Source of the DNA: Bacteroidota bacterium
GTDB taxonomy: Bacteria; Bacteroidota; Ignavibacteria; Ignavibacteriales; Melioribacteraceae
DNA: 50,581 nt
Reading direction: 5' to 3'
Assembly: GCA_021824635.1 (NCBI GenBank)
Contig: JAKAKD010000015.1
Location: 20,241 to 70,821, forward strand
Shown: piece by piece, positions 25,461 through 32,799 of the stretch
Layout of the letters: the number at the start of each line of letters is the position of its first letter
Numbering within the stretch: the stretch's first letter is position 1
The notes under the pieces: generated by a model
What the model was told of the DNA's origin: nothing
The model's input: only the letters and a program-made list of their open reading frames with translations
Databases searched by the model: none
Made by a program: the position numbers and the translations under genes

Positions 25461-26969
25461 TTACGGATTTACGCCTGTGTGACACTCAACGCAATTCATC
25501 TCTTTCCAAGCATCTCCGCTGTCCTTATCCGGATGCTTGAATATTAGGAATGCATTAATCGGCGAAACTTCCAATTTATCCGGCGGTCCTTGTGCATTAA
25601 TTAGGTGACATTGATTGCAATCTCTTTTTATCACTCTGCCCTGAGCGGTTGCATGGTTATCATTATGGCATCTGAAACACCCCATAAATTCCATATGCCC
25701 GATATTATTTGGATAGACATTCCAACGAACTTTCATCTCCGGGAAAATATTTTTCTTAAATGCATCTTGAATTCCTTGTACCGCTTTATCAACCAAATAT
25801 TTTTTGTTCGAATAAATATCCGGATACTTTTCTTTATAATATTTATTTATCTCGTCTCTAATAACAATCATTGCTGTGTCAGTCGTAGAAAATTTCATAT
25901 CCATAATTTCGAGTGCTTTGGATTTTATCCAGGGAAGTTCTTTTGGAATAACACCGGCGGCTAGCGCACTATTTAAGAAAAACGTCGGCGGCTGATAATT
26001 ATGTGACGGCCTGTTATGACAATCCATACAATCCATTGTGCGTGTCTGCATTGTATCTAAAGCACTTTTCTCAACACTTTCATTTTTATCTTGATAAACG
26101 TAAACTTCGCCGGTTTTTAAGTTAGTATATCTAACCCACGGAATTTTTTCCCGCTTGCTGTCTGAAGTTTTGTATTCTATCTTAACATCCGGATTGATGT
26201 GCCAATGAATCCCTTCTTGTGTTCCAAGAGCGCTTATTTGAGCACCTATCTTCATATTCAAAGAGATATCCCATTCAGAATTGTTTTCATCTGGCATGTA
26301 ATGTCTTTGAGTTACAAGTTTTCTCGAATAAAATTTTTGAGGCCAATGACATTGTTCGCATGTCTCACGCGCCGGGCGCAAATCTGAAATTGGTGTTTCA
26401 ATTGGTCTTGGTACGGTGCCTAAGGTAACTGCGTATACTTGATACAAACCCGAAAGCTTGGATTTAACATACCAGCTTGCGCCAGTTCCAACATGGCAAT
26501 CAACGCAGGCTACTCTTGCGTGAGGAGAATTTTGATATGCTGTATATTCCGGCATCATTACATTGTGACAAAGTTTACCGCAAAACTCTACCGATTCAGT
26601 ATAATGAAACGCTTCGTAACTGCCGACTGCGGTTAGAAATAGAAAAATTGATGTTCCGATTGCAAAGATGAAAAAAGCATGTCTGTGGTGAATATCATTA
26701 AGATTAACTTGCGGCCATTCTGTTGGAGGAAGGAGATGCTTTTTTCTATCACGTCTAACTTTTAAAAACATTCCAACCGGTATAAGCACTAAACCTAAAA
26801 CCAAAAAACCGGGAAGAATTATATAAACCACCAATCCTAAATAAGTTCCTCCTCCGGATGTGAAGGTTATAACAAACAAAAAGATTATCATGAAAAGACT
26901 GATCAATGCAATTGTAGCACCAATCAATGAGACCCAATTCTGGGTTGAATGAGGTAATTTTAATTTCAT
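25461..26969 (-). CDS. NapC/NirT-type membrane cytochrome c, seven haem sites
   Basis: 502 residues. Three hydrophobic helices (about 12-36, 42-65 and 92-112) precede a periplasmic cytochrome domain. Six CXXCH motifs (CVDCH, CEQCH, CMDCH, CFRCH, CNQCH, CVECH) plus one CX3CH site, CGKLCH near residue 124, give seven haem c sites. The segment MPEYTAYQNSPHARVACVDCHVG is typical of NapC/NirT quinol dehydrogenases, which oxidise menaquinol and pass electrons to periplasmic partners. It follows the nine-haem gene after 159 bases and has its own promoter candidate, so it can be expressed apart from the rest of the cluster. Confidence 0.9.
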   Translation of the reverse strand: MKLKLPHSTQNWVSLIGATIALISLFMIIFLFVITFTSGGGTYLGLVVYIILPGFLVLGLVLIPVGMFLKVRRDRKKHLLPPTEWPQVNLNDIHHRHAFFIFAIGTSIFLFLTAVGSYEAFHYTESVEFCGKLCHNVMMPEYTAYQNSPHARVACVDCHVGTGASWYVKSKLSGLYQVYAVTLGTVPRPIETPISDLRPARETCEQCHWPQKFYSRKLVTQRHYMPDENNSEWDISLNMKIGAQISALGTQEGIHWHINPDVKIEYKTSDSKREKIPWVRYTNLKTGEVYVYQDKNESVEKSALDTMQTRTMDCMDCHNRPSHNYQPPTFFLNSALAAGVIPKELPWIKSKALEIMDMKFSTTDTAMIVIRDEINKYYKEKYPDIYSNKKYLVDKAVQGIQDAFKKNIFPEMKVRWNVYPNNIGHMEFMGCFRCHNDNHATAQGRVIKRDCNQCHLINAQGPPDKLEVSPINAFLIFKHPDKDSGDAWKEMNCVECHTGVNP

Positions 26970-27038
26970 TTCATTCCTTGTCTATAAATTTTGACGTTAT
27001 TTAACGGAATAAATCAATAAGATTTTGATCTTGTGTGG

Positions 27039-27070
27039 CAAACTTAACCAGAGTCAGCTAAAAATCCAAA
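27039..27070 (-). promoter_or_regulatory. Bacteroidota-type promoter candidate for the seven-haem gene
   Basis: On the minus strand TTTG (27070-27067), 20 bases, TAAGTTTG (27046-27039): a full match to TTTG-N20-TAnnTTTG. It lies 70 bases before the NapC-type start, inside the only long gap of the cluster. Confidence 0.55.
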
Positions 27071-27128
27071 AAACTTATTTTCCGGCTCTGCTAGCTTGTT
27101 GTAAGTATTTGACGATTAGAATGATCTA

Positions 27129-28406
27129 TTATTTATTGGCTTTTTTCTCTTTGTCTTTTATTTTGAAATAAAGTACGATGACAACTAAAAGAAATACTAA
27201 AGTTGCAACCGCAAAACCATTTCTGCGTGTATAATATTCATCAATTTCTTTTTGTGCCAGCAAAGCAGCTTTATTTGAAATCTCAATACCATCTTTTGTT
27301 TTAGCGCCAACTTTAGTAGAATCAAAAGTATGAATTAATGTTCTTGATTGAATCAGAGCTTGTTTAGCATCTTGAAGCAGGAACCCAATCTCAACATCAT
27401 TCATTCCTTTCTTCTTAACTTCTAAATATTTTGCATCTGCCAAGGAAAACTGATTTTTTAAATTTGTGAGCGATGAGTATATTTTTTCTGCAACCGCATA
27501 ACCCTCATCACCAGATGAATGACAGTCAACACACTTCGAATCTTTACCCACGCCAATCATTTCATCGGTTGGTTTTAACACAGCATGATTACCATGGCAT
27601 TGTTCGCATCCGTGAAAATCTTGTTCTTCAAATGCTTTTGCCATTCCTGTCGAGTTAAAATATTCCATATTGCTCACATGGCAAGTTCCGCACACATGAG
27701 AGATTGAAGTAACTCCGGGAGGCATCGCACCATGATTACCGTGGCAATCATTACATGCCGGCGCACCTAAATCTTTCATCTTAAGCAGCGCAACCCCATG
27801 AACACTTTTCGAATATTCTTCTAATTGATTGCTTGGAAGATTATATTTTTTCATCAGCTCTGAATTGCCGTGACATTTATTGCATGTACCCGGAACATTT
27901 AATGCATAAACAGTAGAGCGCGGATCTTTAGCCGGAAGTATCGCATGGGCAGAATGACAACTGGCACATTCTGCAACATTTCCATCTCCCGCTAAAAGTT
28001 TTTTACCATGTATGCTGGTATAATATTGTTCAACTTGATCTGTTGCTATTCTTGGCTGGAATACTCTCATGATATTAATATTTGAATGGCACTTTCCGCA
28101 GAATTTAGGAATGTCTTTGTGTTTAGGTGCGCCAACAAATCCTTTTGAAGGACTCATAGCAATTTCTTGATCACCGCTGGTTGGGTCTCCGCCATGGCAA
28201 GATGAACATGAAATGTTCGCATGATGGTGTATATCGTTTTCTGAAAAATCTTTTGGCAGATTATCGTTTTCTTTATGACATGAATAACAATGATCTTCTT
28301 TGGGGCTCTGTATAGTTTTATTTTCCTTCTGGGCGGAAACATTAACACCGAATAGAAATGAAATTGTTATAAAATATATTAATACGTGAAAAAATCTTGT
28401 TCTCAT
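27129..28406 (-). CDS. Nine-haem cytochrome c with C-terminal membrane anchor
   Basis: 425 residues from ATG 28406. A signal peptide (MRTRFFHVLIYFITISFLFG) leads to a periplasmic domain with nine CXXCH motifs: CYSCH, CSSCH, CGKCH, CASCH, CNKCH, CNDCH, CGTCH, CEQCH and CVDCH. A helical stretch follows (about 300-395) and one C-terminal helix (GFAVATLVFLLVVIVLYF) tethers it. It starts 12 bases after the cytochrome b stop, the place of cytochrome c1 or f in ordinary operons, so it is likely the electron exit of the Rieske/b complex. The frame is open up to 28502, but that extension overlaps cytochrome b and has no signal peptide. Confidence 0.92.
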   Translation of the reverse strand: MRTRFFHVLIYFITISFLFGVNVSAQKENKTIQSPKEDHCYSCHKENDNLPKDFSENDIHHHANISCSSCHGGDPTSGDQEIAMSPSKGFVGAPKHKDIPKFCGKCHSNINIMRVFQPRIATDQVEQYYTSIHGKKLLAGDGNVAECASCHSAHAILPAKDPRSTVYALNVPGTCNKCHGNSELMKKYNLPSNQLEEYSKSVHGVALLKMKDLGAPACNDCHGNHGAMPPGVTSISHVCGTCHVSNMEYFNSTGMAKAFEEQDFHGCEQCHGNHAVLKPTDEMIGVGKDSKCVDCHSSGDEGYAVAEKIYSSLTNLKNQFSLADAKYLEVKKKGMNDVEIGFLLQDAKQALIQSRTLIHTFDSTKVGAKTKDGIEISNKAALLAQKEIDEYYTRRNGFAVATLVFLLVVIVLYFKIKDKEKKANK

Positions 28407-28417
28407 GTTATTATTCC

Positions 28418-29500
28418 CTATACTAAGTAACCTATGACGGTCATTATCACTATGAACGCTACAATAATAATTCCAATTAAAGTTAGGGGCTGAATTTTCC
28501 AATTAGGTCTATGTTTCACTTTGATGTAAGGAACCAACATCCAAACAAAACCCGCAGCGCCAAAGAATAATACTCCCAGCAATTCGCCTTCTAAAAATAA
28601 AATGTGTGCCGGAAGAAGTTTCAGCGACTGGAACATGAACATAAAATACCATTCCGGTCTTATTCCGGCAGGCGCCGCTGCAAATGCATCTGCCTTGTTT
28701 CCCAATTCCCACGGAAAATAAAGAGCCAAGAAGATCAAAACATTAAAAACAATTACCCACAGAAGAAGATCTTTCAAAGCAAAATCCGGAAAGAAGGGAA
28801 TATATTTTTTCTTTTCTTCCGGCAAATTTTTGAAATGTTCCGGTTCGTGCATTCCTTGACGCTGAATAAACAATAAATGCAAAGTTAAAAAAACTGTAAA
28901 TATGGCGGGAAGAATTGCGACGTGAATGCCAAAGAATCTTGAAAGAGTTGCGCCCGTTACATCTTCGCCGCCGCGTAAAAATATTTTTAGCGGTTCTCCA
29001 ATTACAGGAACAACTCCGACTATATCCGTACCAACCTTTGTTGCAAAATATGCAAGTTCATTCCATGGCAAAAGATAGCCGCTAAATCCAAACGCAAGAG
29101 TAAATACCAAAACGATAAAGCCTGTTACCCAAGTTAGCTCACGCGGTTTTTCGTATGCTTTAGAGAAGAAAACACTGAACATATGAATAAAGGCAAAGAG
29201 AACTAATAAATTAGCCGACCAGCTGTGTACATTCCTGATCAACCATCCGAATCTAACTTCTGTAACAATGAAGCGGACACTTTCGTAAGCATTGTCTTCG
29301 CCGGGTCTATAATATAGAAGAAGAAGTATTCCGGTAAGTAACTGAACCACAAACAAAAACAGTGTTACCCCGCCCATATAATACCACATTGAATGTTTGT
29401 GGACAGGAACCTTTTTATGCTTGAGCATATTTTTTAATGGCGATATATCATACCGCTCATCAATCCATGAAATAATTTTATTTCCAAAATTCCCGGTCAT
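28418..29500 (-). CDS. Cytochrome b, b6-type N-half fused to subunit-IV half
   Basis: 360 residues, about eight transmembrane helices. Haem b ligand pairs are His92/His106 (HX13H) and His193/His208 (HX14H); the second spacing is that of b6-type proteins. The quinol-site motif appears as PEWYF in the C-terminal half, so the b6 and subunit-IV parts are in one chain. The residue matching the Cys that holds haem ci in cytochrome b6f is Tyr41 (WYYMGG), so covalent ci is not expected. It oxidises quinol together with the Rieske protein. It starts 3 bases after the Rieske stop and ends 12 bases before the nine-haem gene. Confidence 0.93.
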   Translation of the reverse strand: MTGNFGNKIISWIDERYDISPLKNMLKHKKVPVHKHSMWYYMGGVTLFLFVVQLLTGILLLLYYRPGEDNAYESVRFIVTEVRFGWLIRNVHSWSANLLVLFAFIHMFSVFFSKAYEKPRELTWVTGFIVLVFTLAFGFSGYLLPWNELAYFATKVGTDIVGVVPVIGEPLKIFLRGGEDVTGATLSRFFGIHVAILPAIFTVFLTLHLLFIQRQGMHEPEHFKNLPEEKKKYIPFFPDFALKDLLLWVIVFNVLIFLALYFPWELGNKADAFAAAPAGIRPEWYFMFMFQSLKLLPAHILFLEGELLGVLFFGAAGFVWMLVPYIKVKHRPNWKIQPLTLIGIIIVAFIVIMTVIGYLV

Positions 29501-29503
29501 TTT

Positions 29504-29935
29504 TTAACCCATTTTAGTAATTACAATCTCTTCTCTAACTACTTTTACATCATATTCTTCCAGAGGTCTGGGAGGCGGTCCCGAAACGTTACGTCCGTTC
29601 AGATCGTAAATTCCATTATGACAGGCGCACCAGATCTGCTTTGTATCACTTTTATATTGAACAATGCAGTCTAAATGCGTACAACTGGCCGACAGTGCTT
29701 TGTATTGATTGTCTTCTGTTTTAATTAGTATGACCGGCTTTCTACCAAACTTTATTATCTTGTAACTATTGGTTGGAAACTCGGAACTCATGCCAGCTTT
29801 AACAGAATTCACTTTTGGTTCGGCGCTTTTTGGCGGAATTAAAAATGAAACGATCGGATAAAACACAGCTAAGATTCCGCCTATTCCTCCAACACCTAAA
29901 AGCGTATTCAGAAATTTTCTTCTATCTAATTTCAT
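29504..29935 (-). CDS. Rieske [2Fe-2S] protein
   Basis: 143 residues from ATG 29935 (an in-frame TTG at 29941 is possible). The N-terminus KLDRRKFLNTLLGVGGIGGILA is a twin-arginine signal/anchor. The cluster is bound by CTHLDC and CACHNG, each supplying one Cys and one His plus the disulfide Cys; the usual CTHLGC has Asp in place of Gly here. A GPPPRPL loop follows. In this position it accepts electrons from quinol at the cytochrome b Qo site. It lies 53 bases after NrfD and 3 bases before cytochrome b. Confidence 0.93.
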   Translation of the reverse strand: MKLDRRKFLNTLLGVGGIGGILAVFYPIVSFLIPPKSAEPKVNSVKAGMSSEFPTNSYKIIKFGRKPVILIKTEDNQYKALSASCTHLDCIVQYKSDTKQIWCACHNGIYDLNGRNVSGPPPRPLEEYDVKVVREEIVITKMG

Positions 29936-29988
29936 AACCAATTTATTTTTGATGAAAAATTCAATTAATTATAGCCAAAATTTTTCTT

Positions 29989-31182
29989 TTATGGATTTCT
30001 AACTTCTTCCCATGGTGGAAGAATCTTTGTAAGAATATACAGGATTATGAATGGAAGACAAAATATAACTACCGCCGCAAAAAATCCTTCCAATCCAAAG
30101 AATGTTATTTTGTAGACAGTCAATCCCCTGAAACTTTTCGAAAATAATTGCCCGCCTATAACAATATTCCAGCGTGTTGAAAAAATTCCGACTTGAACAA
30201 GGATAGCCGAAATGAAGTAAACCATTTTCTTTAAATCCGGCGGTGATTTTAAGATTTTAATTAATGCAATCATCAGAAGCGGAATAAGCATTCCCATGAA
30301 AAGTTGAATTACAATTAAGCTAACAAATAATTTGTTAGAGACTAGGTAAGCTAAAATTTTAATTGACTCTTCTGATTCATAAACACGGTGCACAAAATCC
30401 AACGCTTCTAATGAAAAATCTATGATCATTACATAGAACAAGTAACTTGCTAATTTATCCAGGCACAAAATATCCAACTCTTTGCCACGGAAAGGTGTAA
30501 TTATCATGTAGAGAATTAATACCATTGCTATACCGGAAACAATTGCCGAGAACAAAAACACTATTGGCATTAACACACTTGACCACCATGGATTTGCTTT
30601 GATAGAACCAAAAATAAATCCTACATAACCGTGTAAAAGAAAAGCAGAAGGAATACCTATTATGGTAATAATCTTTACCCATTTTTTATCGAAGTGAACT
30701 GCTTTCTCTGAAATATCTTTTGAAAAGAGAGAAACAATTTTGTGAATCCATTTTTTGATTCCGGTTTCTTTTTGAGACCAAAGAATTATATCTCTTCTAT
30801 ATTCAAACCAAATCTCTAGACACAAAACCGCCATCAAATACCAGGCATATACAAATCCGAACATTGCCATAGCAGAAGTGCTGTTAGGGGTAATTAATAT
30901 TTCGTATGCCCTTTCGGGATGACCTAAGTGCGCAAGTAAAGGAAGAGGGGCAACAATTAAGAATGACATTGCAGTAAGCATTGCTAAACGGTATGTGGGT
31001 TGAAGTTCTTTTACGTTGAAGACTTTTACTAACGATGCTAATATAAAAGCACCGGCAACTAATCCTGTTAAATAAGGATATAATACTATAAGAATGCCCC
31101 AATGGAGTTCAATTTCATTTGGAAAAATATAGCCCCATATTTCCTTTAGTATTGGCGTCAAATGCTGTACGAGTTCTTCCAA
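29989..31182 (-). CDS. NrfD/PsrC-type membrane subunit
   Basis: 397 residues with about nine to ten transmembrane helices (for example LIVLYPYLTGLVAGAFILASLV near residue 32). NrfD proteins are the quinone-binding membrane partners of four-cluster ferredoxins in nitrite, polysulfide and alternative complex III systems, and the preceding gene encodes such a ferredoxin. The start is TTG at 31182; the ribosome site GGAGG lies inside the last codons of the ferredoxin gene, so the two are translationally coupled. No catalytic molybdenum subunit is encoded nearby. Confidence 0.9.
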   Translation of the reverse strand: MEELVQHLTPILKEIWGYIFPNEIELHWGILIVLYPYLTGLVAGAFILASLVKVFNVKELQPTYRLAMLTAMSFLIVAPLPLLAHLGHPERAYEILITPNSTSAMAMFGFVYAWYLMAVLCLEIWFEYRRDIILWSQKETGIKKWIHKIVSLFSKDISEKAVHFDKKWVKIITIIGIPSAFLLHGYVGFIFGSIKANPWWSSVLMPIVFLFSAIVSGIAMVLILYMIITPFRGKELDILCLDKLASYLFYVMIIDFSLEALDFVHRVYESEESIKILAYLVSNKLFVSLIVIQLFMGMLIPLLMIALIKILKSPPDLKKMVYFISAILVQVGIFSTRWNIVIGGQLFSKSFRGLTVYKITFFGLEGFFAAVVIFCLPFIILYILTKILPPWEEVRNP

Positions 31183-31184
31183 TG

Positions 31185-32021
31185 TTATTTTACCTCCATA
31201 TCTAAATTGGCATAATAAACTTTTGGTTCGGTGTTCAATGATGGTTTAAGAATTCCAATTTTATTCATTCTTAAGAAACGAACTAACGGACTTGCTTTTT
31301 TATTCAACTCACCAAAAACTCTTGCTTGAGTCGGACACACTTCAACACACGCCGGCAATTTATCTTGTACAATTCTATGATAACAGAATGTACACTTCTC
31401 GGCTGTATGCGTTACTGGGTGTAAAAATCTAGCACCGTAAGGACATGCTTGTATACAATATCTGCATCCTACACAATAATCCGAGTCAACCAATACAACT
31501 CCATCCTCACCTTTAAATGTTGCCCCAACAGGACAAACTTGTACACAAGGAGGATTTTCGCAGTGATTACAAATTTTTGGAACAAAGAAACTTCTTAACA
31601 TTTTTTTGTTTGTACGCGAATTCTCGAAACCATCTATAGAACCATTCGGGCTATCAACTTGAATATCGCCGTCTTCATAAATTCTATAACGTTCAACCCA
31701 TGTTCTAAAGAAGAATGGTTCTTTGGGAACATTATTTTCATTTTTACAAGCAACGGCACATCTGCCGCAACCAATACACTTATTTATATCTATTCCCATT
31801 CCCCATTTGTGGTTACTGGGCACATATCCGTTTTCCAACATCCATTTTTTTATAGTTTTAAATTTATCCGTTGAGCCTAGAAACCCAAACGCAATTGGTG
31901 CAAGAGCAAGTATCGCCAGCTTTTTTAGAAAATTTCTTCGTTCAACTTTTCCCGAAGGGATGTCCGAATGGACTCCTTCAGAGGATTCCCATTTATCTGT
32001 TTGATTTACGTTCTTGTCCAT
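31185..32021 (-). CDS. Four-cluster ferredoxin subunit (NrfC/PsrB-like), Tat-exported
   Basis: 278 residues from ATG 32021, behind a good GGAGG. A twin-arginine signal (VERRNFLKKLAILALAPIAFG) shows export. Sixteen Cys ligands for four [4Fe-4S] clusters are visible in CIGCGRCAVACKNEN, CNHCENPPCVQVCPVGA, CVGCRYCIQACPYGA and CTFCYHRIV with CVEVCPTQA. Such subunits wire a quinone-site NrfD protein to redox partners, here probably the octahaem cytochrome encoded just before it. Its ATG overlaps the octahaem gene's stop by one base (TAATG). Confidence 0.93.
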   Translation of the reverse strand: MDKNVNQTDKWESSEGVHSDIPSGKVERRNFLKKLAILALAPIAFGFLGSTDKFKTIKKWMLENGYVPSNHKWGMGIDINKCIGCGRCAVACKNENNVPKEPFFFRTWVERYRIYEDGDIQVDSPNGSIDGFENSRTNKKMLRSFFVPKICNHCENPPCVQVCPVGATFKGEDGVVLVDSDYCVGCRYCIQACPYGARFLHPVTHTAEKCTFCYHRIVQDKLPACVEVCPTQARVFGELNKKASPLVRFLRMNKIGILKPSLNTEPKVYYANLDMEVK

Positions 32022-32770
32022 TATTGTGCCTCCGGTAAATGTGGGTAGTGACATTGCCAGCAAACATATCTCGGTTCGTGAGTTTCCATGTTTATTCTTG
32101 GGATTGATATATCACTCTTAGCGTCTTTAGAGTGACACTGTCCGCAGAATTCTCGTTGAGTTGGTTTGGTTGGTAAAAATTCCCTCGGACTTAGTCTGTG
32201 CTTCTCAGAAGTTTCGTGACATTTTGTACATGGTATCTCCATATGGCTCGAAACAGATTTCGCATTTGATATTTCAGCATGGCAAGCAGAACAATCTTTT
32301 GGCGTCTGTGGAGGAGTTGGATTATGCGGATTATGGCATGAAATACAAAATTTTCTGGGATTGTGTGATGCCGATACTATTTGAGGAAAACCGGTTGGAC
32401 GCGAAGGATTATATTCGTGACAGACAGGGCAAAAATTTCTTCCCATCGGTTTTTCCGGTTTGAATTGATCCGGCTCATTAACGTGATTAAGTGATGGTCC
32501 GTGGCATACTTCACATGAAAGATTTTTATGATAACCTGCGTTTTTAATTTTCCACATATCTTCATGACAGTCGCTGCATGCTTCTTGACCGGCATATTGC
32601 ATTTTTTTGTCGGCATTGTTTTGAACTGAAGTGGCGCGAAAATGACCTATCAGACCAAAATCTTTAGGTGTAAGAAGTGATTGAGCTACAATAAAGACAA
32701 CCACCACTACAACCAAAAGTATTGATAGGCGCTTAACTTGTTCCGGAATCTTTTGTAGAAATTTTTTCAT
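32021..32770 (-). CDS. Octahaem cytochrome c, N-terminally anchored
   Basis: 249 residues. One hydrophobic helix (about 15-32, SILLVVVVVVFIVAQ) anchors it, and the rest is a compact periplasmic domain with eight CXXCH motifs: CSDCH, CEVCH, CPVCH, CISCH, CSACH, CTKCH, CGQCH and CWQCH. That is one haem per about 27 residues of the domain. It resembles the multihaem subunits that accompany ferredoxin/NrfD pairs, such as Qrc and Act complexes, rather than a catalytic octahaem reductase, which would be much longer. It probably starts the core electron-transfer operon, or follows the DUF2339-like gene 29 bases upstream. Confidence 0.92.
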   Translation of the reverse strand: MKKFLQKIPEQVKRLSILLVVVVVVFIVAQSLLTPKDFGLIGHFRATSVQNNADKKMQYAGQEACSDCHEDMWKIKNAGYHKNLSCEVCHGPSLNHVNEPDQFKPEKPMGRNFCPVCHEYNPSRPTGFPQIVSASHNPRKFCISCHNPHNPTPPQTPKDCSACHAEISNAKSVSSHMEIPCTKCHETSEKHRLSPREFLPTKPTQREFCGQCHSKDAKSDISIPRINMETHEPRYVCWQCHYPHLPEAQ

Positions 32771-32799
32771 GAATATGTCCGCCGTTACTTTGTGTATTT

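Noticed and set aside
28407..28502. N-terminal extension of the nine-haem cytochrome frame (33 residues)
   Set aside because: It overlaps the 3' end of cytochrome b and puts a normal signal peptide in the interior; ATG 28406 is preferred.
32161..32463. Plus-strand open frame across the octahaem cytochrome gene
   Set aside because: Opposite strand of a gene with eight intact haem motifs; no recognisable protein features.
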